From an uncultured bacterium (lineage in GTDB: Bacteria; Hydrogenedentota; Hydrogenedentia; Hydrogenedentales; CAITNO01), in assembly GCA_937923585.1 (NCBI GenBank), contig CALDSM010000248.1, forward strand, positions 1 to 9,664: DNA of 9,664 nucleotides, in the 5' to 3' direction. The position numbers and the translations under genes were made by a program. Shown one piece after another: positions 1 to 7,283 of the stretch. Below the pieces are notes generated by a model. It saw nothing but the letters and a program-made list of their open reading frames with translations. It did not search any database and was not told the origin of the DNA. Numbering within the stretch: the stretch's first letter is position 1; every line of letters starts with the position of its first letter.

Positions 1-1139
1 TCCTTTGAATCCTTGATATGGCTGTTCAGCTTCTTCTCGGCCCGCAGGTACGAGGCAAGCAGTTTCAGCGACACGCACTCGGTCGGACGGACCTGGACGC
101 CCAGGCCGTAGACAAATGCATTGGAGAGCGCACCGTTGTCGGCGGTGTAGTCGTCGAGAAACTCGCTGTACTGGACATTCGAGAAGAGCCGGTCAAAGGG
201 CATCGTGCGGTCGTTGCTCCAGCACGAATCATCCGGCTTGCCGCCACCCAGATAGGCGAATTTGCCGAACAGGCGCGGCTGCCACGCGGCGTCAAAGGTG
301 TAACCAAGTTCACTGTTGGCACCGAAGGTGTCGTACTCCACATCCGCATAGGGGTTGCCAATCCGGAACCAGGGATTCCTCACCCCGTTGACCTCGCCGA
401 ACTGGTAGGCACCCTCGGCCTCGAAGTCGAAGTTGCCCGCCCTGCCCCCGGCGCGCACGCCGACGGTGTGCTGTTCGAGGGTCTCGCCGTTGGCCAGGGT
501 CACGATATCCCCCTGGTCGTCGCGCACGAACATCCAGTAGGCGTCAATGGCAACGTCGTCAATGCCGATGTAGCTGCCGTAGACCGTGTAGAAATCAACA
601 TCGCCCTTGCCGAAATTGTCAAAGGTTTCGGCCAGTTTCGAGGCAATCGCGTCCACCTTCACCAGGTCGGTGACGTAGGACAGGCGGACCGCATCAAACG
701 ACAGGCCTTTGAAAAGGGATGAGGCGTCATTGACGCCGACCATGAACTGGTTGCCCAGAGCAATCTCTTGGCGGCCGACGCGCAGGGCCAGCGGGGTGCC
801 CCACAGGTTCTTCACATTGATGTACGCCTGGTAAAGCTGCACTTCATTGCGCTTCTTGGCCGGGAAATCATTGCCGCACAGGTACCAGGAGCGAAAATCG
901 TCGCCCCAGTTACCGTAACTGTCCAATTCAATGAACGCCGACACGTCGTTGGTGAAGTCCGCCTTCACGTTCAGCCGCGTCCGCTGCTCCACGAAACTCT
1001 GGTTGCCGAGGCTGTCAAAGCGGAAATAGTTGCCGCGGATGCGGATCTTGCCGCCCACCTCCACGTTCTGCAACTCCGCAAAGACCGTCCCGCTCACGCT
1101 CACAAGGAGCCCAACCGCGAGCAAAGTCCTGATCTTCAT
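1..1139 (-). CDS. Alginate-export-like outer-membrane beta-barrel protein (3' end outside window)
   Basis: I translated the minus strand by hand from the ATG at 1139-1137. The frame stays open for 379 codons to the window edge, so the C-terminus is missing. Residues 1-21 form a Sec signal peptide: basic MKIR, a Leu/Val core, and cleavage after Val-Phe-Ala. The mature part has alternating, aromatic-rich strands typical of an outer-membrane barrel. A stretch in the middle with VGRQEIALGNQF followed by VNDASS and LSFDAVRLSY resembles the signature region of the alginate-export (AlgE-like) family. Such proteins pass polysaccharides or other solutes across the outer membrane, and the substrate cannot be told here. 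AlgE-type proteins are usually about 450-490 residues, so roughly 80-110 residues are probably missing. The start is supported by AAGGAG (1152-1147) seven bases upstream. The 5' leader holds an 8-bp tandem repeat (GTCCACCC twice, 1168-1183 on plus) and a 7-bp hairpin (1225-1242). Another type of porin is the alternative. Confidence 0.78.
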   Translation of the reverse strand, partial: MKIRTLLAVGLLVSVSGTVFAELQNVEVGGKIRIRGNYFRFDSLGNQSFVEQRTRLNVKADFTNDVSAFIELDSYGNWGDDFRSWYLCGNDFPAKKRNEVQLYQAYINVKNLWGTPLALRVGRQEIALGNQFMVGVNDASSLFKGLSFDAVRLSYVTDLVKVDAIASKLAETFDNFGKGDVDFYTVYGSYIGIDDVAIDAYWMFVRDDQGDIVTLANGETLEQHTVGVRAGGRAGNFDFEAEGAYQFGEVNGVRNPWFRIGNPYADVEYDTFGANSELGYTFDAAWQPRLFGKFAYLGGGKPDDSCWSNDRTMPFDRLFSNVQYSEFLDDYTADNGALSNAFVYGLGVQVRPTECVSLKLLASYLRAEKKLNSHIKDSK

Positions 1140-1832
1140 GTGTACTCTCCTTCAATCGCTAGGGTTCGTCCACCCGTCCACCCACTCTAAGAAAACGGGT
1201 GTCCGTGAATTACTGCATCCCTCAGCTTCCAGTCATGGAAGCGGAAGTTTTCTATATATTGACACCGCAAACGATTCTGTGCGACGCAGCGAGCGGATTA
1301 GTGCGGCTACGCGACATCCCTCCTTTCGGCTCGTAGGTATGCGTCTTTCGCGGCATTTTGCAGGGTTAAACTGTTGCGGCCCGAGCCTTCGGACAGTAAT
1401 CTCTTTACCGTTCGTCAGTATGAGCATAACAAACTCTGGCAGTTTTGTCAATAATTTATTCCACCAATTGCGGTCTATCCATTTCTGACGGCCTCTTAGA
1501 CACAACATGTAGGGGGACGGCGGACAAAAATGCTTATTAGATCTGGGTGTCATTAGATTTCCATGGAGCCCGAACGAGCCATCCTGAGTCCTTGGTTCAC
1601 CCTGAAACCACAATAATCAGGCCTCACCTGCGACCGGCAAGAGCACCGTTTTCGGTCCCCCATCGAGGGGGGCAGTCCCGCCGCAGGCGGGGCGGGGGGT
1701 GTATGACATTGTGCAAGGACTCGGGAGCATAGAGCCACTGCGGTAACGAAGAACATATTGCGAAATGTGCCGCACACTTGCACGAACTGTGCAAATCACA
1801 TAAAACCATCCTGCCATCCCCTGGCGCAACAT

Positions 1833-1911
1833 ATTGGCCCGACCAATGCTGAAAGTACTTGACTTTTTCGGGACAAAGGAGTAGATTGGTAATACCATTG
1901 ATGACCAATGG
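1833..1911. repeat. CCAAT/ATTGG inverted repeats around the pilin promoter
   Basis: ATTGG (1833-1837) and CCAAT (1843-1847) form a 5-bp palindrome with a 5-base spacer just upstream of the -35. A second set overlaps the end of the -10 and the expected start site: ATTGGT (1885-1890) pairs with ACCAAT (1904-1909). Nested within it, CCATTG (1895-1900) pairs with CAATGG (1906-1911) across five bases. Repeated half-sites on both sides of a promoter are what a dimeric regulator would use. No regulator gene is in the window, so the operator role is inference. Confidence 0.35.
1859..1887 (+). promoter_or_regulatory. Predicted sigma-70-type promoter of the pilin-like gene
   Basis: TTGACT (1859-1864, five of six matches to the -35 consensus) and TAGATT (1882-1887, four of six matches to the -10) are separated by exactly 17 bases. 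A start near 1894 would give a leader of about 75 bases before the ATG at 1969. This is pattern matching only, and the phylum's housekeeping sigma preferences are unknown. Confidence 0.45.
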
Positions 1912-1968
1912 CAGTTGTCAGCCATCGGTCAACGGCATTAAGCAAGATAAACACGGAGAACGCACGAC

Positions 1969-2961
1969 ATGAAGAGAAAAGGCTTCACCCTCATCGAACT
2001 GCTGGTGGTCATTGCCATTATCGGCATTTTGGCCGCCATCCTGTTGCCGGCACTTGCTCGCGCCCGCGAGGCGGCGCGCCGTTCGAACTGCCAGAACAAC
2101 CTGAAGCAGTGGGGCCTGGTGCTCAAGATGTACAGCAATGAGGCGCAGGGCAAGTTCCCGCCAATGCAGGCGGGCAAGTTCGTTCATCAGGATGGAAACA
2201 AGGGCACGGCCTTTGACTTTGGCCCCAGCCTCTTTGCGCTGTATCCGGAGTATCTCACCGACCCGAACCTGCTGTTCTGTCCCTCGAGCCCGGGACTGTC
2301 TGAAGCCAAAGCCCGAATGCTCGACTCCCAGGGCAAGCCCTGCTTGAATTACATAGACCCTAAGAACAAGTGCGCCAGCGACGTTGACAACAGTTATGGT
2401 TATGCGGGCTGGATTTTCGACAAGCTTGGCTATGACCCGCAGGCTACCATTGCCCGTATGGACCCCATTATCACCATGCTCTCCACTTTCGCAAGCTATG
2501 ATCCCAGCAGGATACCGGCAGATTTGACGGCTGGCGGCATTCCCCAACTGGTTAATGCGCTGAATTCGCTGTTGACCAACGGCCTTATCGCGGCATTCCT
2601 CCCGCCGGGAGACGAAGTGAAGATAGCGCAGATAATTGACGGGGACGTGGATATGTCCAACTATCCGGGACAAGGCAACGGCGGCGGAAACACGATCTAC
2701 CGCATCCGTGAAGGCGCCGAGCGCTTCCTGATCACCGACATCAACAACGCGGGCAGTTCCAACAACGCCCAGAGTTCCCTTATCGTCATGTTCGACCTGT
2801 TTGCCACAAATGTGTTGGCGTTCAACCATGTCCCCGGCGGCGGAAACATTCTCTATATGGACGGCCATGTTGAATTTAAGAAATATGATCCTAATGGCAC
2901 GGACACCCCCTGTAACAAGGTGGTGGCCAACACGCTCGGGGTTCTTTCCACAGTCCTATAG
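1969..2961 (+). CDS. Type IV pilin-like protein, prepilin-type leader and H-X-DG domain
   Basis: A 330-residue protein with a class III (prepilin) leader. MKRKG is followed by FTLIE, so a prepilin peptidase would cut after Gly5 and leave Phe1 and Glu5 in the mature protein. A hydrophobic helix with a VVIAIIGILAAILLPAL core spans about residues 11-28, followed by the charged ARAREAARR segment. The C-terminal part has His287, then GGGN and YMDG with Asp298-Gly299, the prepilin-type processing-associated H-X9-DG motif. I count ten residues between His and Asp rather than nine. Cysteines occur in contexts SNCQ, LFCP, KPCL, NKCA and TPCN, so disulfides are possible. Proteins of this class are secreted by type II or type IV pilus-like machinery, and many have unknown function. 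The start is set by the leader and by GGAG at 1955-1958, ten bases before the ATG. It has its own promoter and terminator and looks monocistronic. A shorter paralogue lies at 7284-8140. Confidence 0.93.
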   Translation: MKRKGFTLIELLVVIAIIGILAAILLPALARAREAARRSNCQNNLKQWGLVLKMYSNEAQGKFPPMQAGKFVHQDGNKGTAFDFGPSLFALYPEYLTDPNLLFCPSSPGLSEAKARMLDSQGKPCLNYIDPKNKCASDVDNSYGYAGWIFDKLGYDPQATIARMDPIITMLSTFASYDPSRIPADLTAGGIPQLVNALNSLLTNGLIAAFLPPGDEVKIAQIIDGDVDMSNYPGQGNGGGNTIYRIREGAERFLITDINNAGSSNNAQSSLIVMFDLFATNVLAFNHVPGGGNILYMDGHVEFKKYDPNGTDTPCNKVVANTLGVLSTVL

Positions 2962-2993
2962 CCTCGATACAGGCGATCAATATGGCACTGATT

Positions 2994-3025
2994 CTGCGTC
3001 CGGAGCGATCCCGCCCCGGACGCAG
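2994..3025 (+). terminator. Hairpin terminator after the pilin-like gene
   Basis: A perfect 10-bp inverted repeat (CTGCGTCCGG at 2994-3003, CCGGACGCAG at 3016-3025) encloses a 12-base loop and is followed by TTAATTT. It lies 33 bases after the pilin stop codon. The T-tract is imperfect but the stem is strong. It may also help stop the convergent minus-strand transcript that ends at 3090. Confidence 0.7.
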
Positions 3026-3089
3026 TTAATTTCACTTAGCTTTCGGGCCGCAGACTGGAGCTCAGGTCTTTGGCGAAAATGGACATTGG

Positions 3090-5273
3090 TCACGCATTGC
3101 CCAGTGCATTTCCCGCCAAGAGAATCATGAAGAGGAGGGCAGTTCCGAGCAAGATCCAATCCAAATCAACTCCACATGAGCCACTGGGCGACGAAGCGCT
3201 GCTCGCGCAGCCAGTGGTGCCAGGACCGCAAGAGATGACAAAGTCTACCGCAGTGTTCTCGGCCACAAGTGTGCCGGCAGCCGGGGCTTGTGAAACCACA
3301 GTCCCCGCCGTTATCGAACTGGAGAAGACGTGCGAAACACGCCCGAGGACCAGGCCTGCTGCGAGTGTTTCCGATTCCAGACCATTTTCGCTGCGGCCTG
3401 AATAGTCCGGCACAAAAACAGAGCGGGGGGGCTCATCCCCTTCCCCCTCAACGTTCGCGAGCGGGCCCAGCGATATTGTTAGGGAAACTGCCGTTCCGCG
3501 CACGACCCGTGTCGCGCTCTCAGGAGACTGCGACACGACAATGTCCCGCGCCACCTCAACGTCATACTGTGCCGACAGACGGCCGGTTTGTAGGCCATGC
3601 TCTGCTAGTTTCTGAACCGCAGAGCCACGCGGCAAGCCGAGCAATTCAGGAACCCGCGTAAACGGATGCGGAATGGACCACAGTGCGTATACGTCGCCGC
3701 AGGCACTGAGGCCGGTGAAGACAACCTTGTCGCCTAAGAGCACGGGGGACGAAACCCGCGTATCGGCAGGCCCGGACAGTATATCCTCACAGAGGCTGGT
3801 GGTAGCCACCGTTCCGAGAGTCCGCCAAAGCTCGACCCCGTGTTCGTCGTCCTTCTTGGTGAAATACAGGACATCATCAAGGTTTGCCCTCATGTGCCAA
3901 GATGCGTCCTGATTCTCCATCATGCGTGGATGGAGAAGACATAGGCGGTAGGTCCCTTCCGGCGTCCCGTCGGTCCGCCACAGTTCTCTAGACAGTCCTT
4001 GGCTGGAAACAAATGCATTTTGGAAATACACAAGATCACCAACCGCGTCAAATGTGTCTATTCGAGCATAATCCACTTCCCTGAACGATTCCGGGACGGC
4101 CATTACGAGGCTGGTACCCTGGCCGGTTCCATCAGTCCGCCACAGCCCCCAACCGACGTCTGGTGAGAACGCTCCAAAGTACGCCAAACCGCCAAGAACG
4201 GCAGGACGACTTGTATCCGAGGAGGACGACCCTGGATAGATGTCTTTGAGCACGGTGGTGCCTGATACGGTGCCATCGGAGGCCCACAATTCGGTACCGC
4301 TTTCCAGAGAATTGGCGATGAAGATGGCTCGCTCGCCTAGCGCCGTAGCAGGGCCCGTATCATTGAGCGCGACGGGCAAGGAGCCAAGGTAAGCCGCATC
4401 CCTGCTTGTTGCGTCGCTAAGTCTCCACATTGAGGTTTCTGCGCTGACGAGGCTAAGATTCTCTGAAGCCAAACAGTAGCACCGGTCTTTGATACAGAAT
4501 AACTTGGTCGGTACTGGGCCGGAGCCATACGTGGTCCACGAAGTCTCCAATGTCGTGCCACCAAAGGTACCGTCGGAGGACCAGATGTTCACGTTGTTGA
4601 CGTAGGATGACTGGAATAGTCCGAAATAACACCTCTCCTGAGTCGTGACACCGTTGCGCGCGACCATCATGTCCCAAGCATCGCGTGAATCGCCGAGTGT
4701 CGAAACGAGGGTTGTTCCGCGCCGCGACACTTCCGCCATATAAAGGTCTAGGCCCTGCCTTGAGGCTCGTATTGAAAGAACTCCGTTGGCGAGAAGCCCC
4801 ACTGGTTGAACGTTCAAGAATCCCAGGCATTCCCCGCCACTACCGGTCACGCCGCCGCCTCTTTCGAGTAGTTCTGTCCCCCCCGTCGTGCCGTCGGTCC
4901 AGAGCAAAAAGGTCCTGGCACAGTTGGACGGCTGGCCCAGATTGCCAAAGAGAAGCGCTTTATCCTGCTCTCCCCCTACATATCGGAACTTCACGTCATA
5001 AATGGGCTCGTGAAGGTCACAAAGAATCGCTGGTTCGCCGGATTCGGCTTTCTGGCTGTAAAGACGACCGGCGACGTCGTCGACGAGAACAACGACGTCG
5101 CCTATAGTCATCACCGGTAAGGGGTTGTGGTCTAATTCCCAAACAGAAAGGCACATTGGCGAATTGTCTTCGGCAATAACCGGCCCAGCAGATAGGAGGA
5201 GTCCAAGGATGAGTCCAAGTGAACAAGCGCCTATCAGATGATGAGTAAGCATCGGGCTTCCAACGACGCGCAT
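3090..5273 (-). CDS. Exported ELWxxDGT-repeat protein with two PASTA domains and C-terminal helix
   Basis: A 727-residue exported protein. Residues 1-34 look like a Sec signal peptide with cleavage after VIA. The start is supported by GGGAGGG seven bases upstream of the ATG. Residues about 120-495 carry ELWxxDGT-type repeats, for example LLWTDGT near 123, IWSSDGT near 230, ELWASDGT near 328, GLWRTDGT near 376, ELWRTDGT near 430 and a degenerate ELWRTLGT near 481. Such repeats are typical of secreted, probably beta-propeller, proteins. Two PASTA domains follow, about 541-604 and 620-684, each ending in a GT-V-ISxGP strand and joined by an acidic VEGEGDEPP linker. A Cys/Ser/Gly-rich segment (Cys682, Cys689, Cys700) precedes a hydrophobic helix (about 704-721) that ends only six residues from the C-terminus. 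PASTA domains elsewhere bind peptidoglycan fragments or act as spacers in kinases and penicillin-binding proteins. No catalytic domain is seen here. A wall- or surface-attached scaffold is a guess. Base composition appears lower in GC than the flanking genes. Confidence 0.85.
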   Translation of the reverse strand: MRVVGSPMLTHHLIGACSLGLILGLLLSAGPVIAEDNSPMCLSVWELDHNPLPVMTIGDVVVLVDDVAGRLYSQKAESGEPAILCDLHEPIYDVKFRYVGGEQDKALLFGNLGQPSNCARTFLLWTDGTTGGTELLERGGGVTGSGGECLGFLNVQPVGLLANGVLSIRASRQGLDLYMAEVSRRGTTLVSTLGDSRDAWDMMVARNGVTTQERCYFGLFQSSYVNNVNIWSSDGTFGGTTLETSWTTYGSGPVPTKLFCIKDRCYCLASENLSLVSAETSMWRLSDATSRDAAYLGSLPVALNDTGPATALGERAIFIANSLESGTELWASDGTVSGTTVLKDIYPGSSSSDTSRPAVLGGLAYFGAFSPDVGWGLWRTDGTGQGTSLVMAVPESFREVDYARIDTFDAVGDLVYFQNAFVSSQGLSRELWRTDGTPEGTYRLCLLHPRMMENQDASWHMRANLDDVLYFTKKDDEHGVELWRTLGTVATTSLCEDILSGPADTRVSSPVLLGDKVVFTGLSACGDVYALWSIPHPFTRVPELLGLPRGSAVQKLAEHGLQTGRLSAQYDVEVARDIVVSQSPESATRVVRGTAVSLTISLGPLANVEGEGDEPPRSVFVPDYSGRSENGLESETLAAGLVLGRVSHVFSSSITAGTVVSQAPAAGTLVAENTAVDFVISCGPGTTGCASSASSPSGSCGVDLDWILLGTALLFMILLAGNALGNA

Positions 5274-5350
5274 AGGATTTCCCTCCCGTGAAGAGATCCA
5301 CAGGAATCAAGACCGCGATCTCCGGGCGATTTCCTATGACAACGGAAACC

Positions 5351-5379
5351 GTCCCGCCGCCAGACACCTGGCGGCGGAC
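5351..5379 (-). terminator. Hairpin terminator downstream of the lipoprotein gene
   Basis: Between the two minus-strand genes, CCGCCGCCAG (5354-5363) and CTGGCGGCGG (5368-5377) form a perfect 10-bp stem with an ACAC loop. Two more pairs are possible past a bulged base. On the minus strand it is followed by GGTTTCCGTT, a weak T-tract. It lies about 80 bases after the stop of the 5462-7015 gene. This implies that the ELWxxDGT/PASTA gene is transcribed separately, although I see no good promoter in the remaining bases before 5273. Confidence 0.55.
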
Positions 5380-5461
5380 ACAAATCCACTTACCTGGTTC
5401 TTCCGATATCGACCACGCCTCTGTGACTAGAACGGCACTTCAATCGTAGCGAATGAAGGAC

Positions 5462-7015
5462 CTACTGTGAATGCGCGACACCATAATCCGGTAGAATCCA
5501 ACTTGTAGCATGCCTACACAGAACATATTCCGTGCTCCGGGTGCCGGGGGTTCCCGCGGACGCGGCCACAATCAACGGCCGCACCTCGTCTGCATTATCG
5601 GTCGCGTACTGTGCGACCCCATAGGTCGACCAAGTCGTGTTGTTTGCGGCGGCATTCTTTCGAAACACGTACGTTGTCATCCGGTCCCCAAGCCAATCTC
5701 TTACTCCCTTCACCTGAATAGAGACTGCAATCTGGCCATCGCCCGGGTTCACGCTCATTCCCCCGAGGCGCGCACCCCGCCCACCCAACGTTTTAACACT
5801 GTTGGAGGCGCCTGCGACGTTAACCGTTGTCAGGTCCTGAGGGGACGCAGGCCAAGTGTAGCCATTTCCGTTCTGAACGGCTTGCGCGAAATAGACGTGA
5901 TTGTTGTCATCCACAGCCGGCGAATTATTGCTAAATGCTATCATCGGACACCCGTTATTCATCAACAACGAGCAGTTCCAGATCGGCTCTGCTCCCGGAG
6001 AAGGAAACGACGCAGAGGTATCGGGATCAACAGTGCCATCGGACATAATTTCCTTATAGAATACTGTTGGCGGATACGTTGTCTGGCTAAACCATGGGGC
6101 GTTGCGCGAATAAAGGATACACAGGCGACTAAAATGTCCGTACTGGTCTTCCTTGATAGCCACGTGGAGGTCGAGTATCGTCCCCTTGCTGTACTCGACA
6201 TCCCCCGCAGTGTACGTTGGCGTATCGAGGTCAATAGCACGCCCCTCTGCTGGAATCCCAGGCCCATAGACCCAGACTGTGTAGGCATCCTCTGAGGGAC
6301 TATTCCAATTAGGAGGACAGGCGCACAAGCCTGGACCGTCCACCATTCGGTTTGCAGCGATAGCCCAGTACTTTTCTCCATCTTTGGTGTACTTGAAGTC
6401 CATGCAGGAAACCCATTGGTTCAGTACCGTCCCCGGGCCACAAAGGAATCTTCCGCCGACTTGTCTCGCAGAACTAAGCACATCTGCGGCACCGAACGAT
6501 GAACTGCCCACATTGGTCAGGAACCCATAGTGTATGCTTCGAAAATCCCAATCTCCTGGTTCCGGAGGCCCGGTGACCCCGCCCTCACTCATCCAATAGG
6601 CGCATCCAACTTCCAGCCCATTTGGGCCAAAATCCGCAGACAAACCACATATCGCATCAAGGGAGTAACTGTTAGGGGCCGCTTGTGGGCTGACTACCGT
6701 AGTATAGGCATAAGATCCGGAGGTATTTCCCTGCGGCCAATAATCCATCCCAATTTCTACCCAACACGGATTGCCTGCCGCATTTGTGCGGAACTCTTGC
6801 TTATGGATACAGACTGGATGCGCTCCGGCGGCACTGGAAATGGCGAAGGCCCTCGGACCTGGGGTAGCACCGTACCCTGGCTCGAAGGGGGGAATTCCAT
6901 TCTGAGAGGGAATTGCGATATTGTCGACGGTCCACGGCGCCGGACACCCGCTTAGGAACGCCGCAAGTGACAGAAGCGCAATGATTTGCACGGGGTACAG
7001 AACACGATCTCTCAT
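5462..7015 (-). CDS. Predicted lipoprotein of unknown function, propeller-like
   Basis: A 517-residue protein with a clear lipoprotein signal. Residues 1-24 carry basic MRDR, a hydrophobic core and the lipobox LSGC, with Cys24 the expected lipidated residue. Pro and Ala follow rather than Asp, so by the Escherichia coli rule it would go to the outer membrane; whether that rule holds here is unknown. I do not recognise a family. The body is rich in Gly, Ser, Tyr, Trp and Asn. It shows irregular units in which a short hydrophobic strand (for example GMDYWPQG, AIAANRMVDG, HVYFAQAVQNG) is followed by a polar turn and often a Trp. This is like beta-propeller or sialidase-fold proteins, but I see no Asp-box or catalytic set. 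About ten cysteines are scattered through it. The start is firm: AAAGGAGGTA (7030-7021) lies five bases upstream of the ATG, behind a near-consensus promoter. It ends with TAG at 5464-5462 and a hairpin terminator follows. Confidence 0.82.
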   Translation of the reverse strand: MRDRVLYPVQIIALLSLAAFLSGCPAPWTVDNIAIPSQNGIPPFEPGYGATPGPRAFAISSAAGAHPVCIHKQEFRTNAAGNPCWVEIGMDYWPQGNTSGSYAYTTVVSPQAAPNSYSLDAICGLSADFGPNGLEVGCAYWMSEGGVTGPPEPGDWDFRSIHYGFLTNVGSSSFGAADVLSSARQVGGRFLCGPGTVLNQWVSCMDFKYTKDGEKYWAIAANRMVDGPGLCACPPNWNSPSEDAYTVWVYGPGIPAEGRAIDLDTPTYTAGDVEYSKGTILDLHVAIKEDQYGHFSRLCILYSRNAPWFSQTTYPPTVFYKEIMSDGTVDPDTSASFPSPGAEPIWNCSLLMNNGCPMIAFSNNSPAVDDNNHVYFAQAVQNGNGYTWPASPQDLTTVNVAGASNSVKTLGGRGARLGGMSVNPGDGQIAVSIQVKGVRDWLGDRMTTYVFRKNAAANNTTWSTYGVAQYATDNADEVRPLIVAASAGTPGTRSTEYVLCRHATSWILPDYGVAHSQ

Positions 7016-7041
7016 GACACTACCTCCTTTGTGTTTTCGAG

Positions 7042-7078
7042 ATATACTTTCTCAACCCTTTGTACTTTATAAGTATAT
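7042..7078. repeat. 8-bp inverted repeat spanning the lipoprotein gene's start site
   Basis: ATATACTT (7042-7049) and AAGTATAT (7071-7078) are perfect reverse complements 21 bases apart. The right arm covers the -10 box and the left arm lies about 20 bases into the predicted transcript. CTC occurs on the outer side of the right arm and a related GAG on the outer side of the left arm. Such a placement fits a repressor operator. A chance match in AT-rich DNA is the alternative. Confidence 0.35.
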
Positions 7079-7100
7079 TCTCTCTATTGCTATTTGTCAA
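7072..7100 (-). promoter_or_regulatory. Near-consensus sigma-70 promoter of the lipoprotein gene
   Basis: Read on the minus strand, TTGACA (7100-7095, perfect -35) is followed after exactly 17 bases by TATACT (7077-7072, five of six -10 matches). It lies in the most AT-rich stretch of the window (about 7035-7140). A start near 7065 gives a leader of about 50 bases before the ATG at 7015. This is the best promoter match in the window. Confidence 0.7.
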
Positions 7101-7283
7101 TCATTAATTTTGTTCTCCCTTTTGCACTTTTATTTCTATGTGGACCACGCATCTTTATCCATTCTTTCCTATTCGCAAGTACATTGGTATCGACAGCCTT
7201 CTCGTTCCCAGTGACGAGCCCAAGCCATCTGTAGAGTGCCTGCCTGCAGACTTGAGCACGAAGTGCGCCATTAAGGCGTCTAG

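Larger units (their letters stand above)
1140..1968. other. Gene-free stretch upstream of two divergent genes
   Basis: This stretch separates the divergent barrel-protein gene and pilin-like gene. I see no convincing coding region. The longest reading frame (1233-1613 minus, 126 codons) begins at TTG, lacks a ribosome binding site and has no recognisable family features. Contents I can point to are the barrel-gene leader (1140 to about 1250), a short GC hairpin (CCCGCC, GCA loop, GGCGGG, 1677-1691) inside a G-rich tract, and the pilin promoter region near the right end (1833-1911). I see no tRNA, riboswitch or transposon end. Its length is more than two divergent promoters need, so a small RNA or decayed gene is possible, but nothing supports one. 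Confidence 0.5.

Noticed and set aside
18..722. 234-codon plus-strand reading frame
   Set aside because: It lies antisense to the barrel-protein gene, whose minus-strand frame is open for 379 codons with a signal peptide and a ribosome binding site. The plus frame has low-complexity shadow composition and no family features.
1233..1613. 126-codon minus-strand reading frame in the intergenic stretch
   Set aside because: It starts at TTG, has no ribosome binding site, is rich in Arg, Ser and Cys, and shows no recognisable motif.
1918..2868. 316-codon minus-strand reading frame antisense to the pilin-like gene
   Set aside because: A similar antisense frame exists over the second copy (7877-8155), but its likeness simply mirrors the conserved pilin sequence. 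The sense strand has the leader, motif, promoter and terminator.
5510..6295. 261-codon plus-strand reading frame
   Set aside because: It is antisense to the lipoprotein gene, with Arg/His-rich shadow composition and no start signal.
3026..7283. Transposon or integron ends around the two exported-protein genes
   Set aside because: I looked for terminal inverted repeats, flanking direct repeats and a recombinase gene and saw none.
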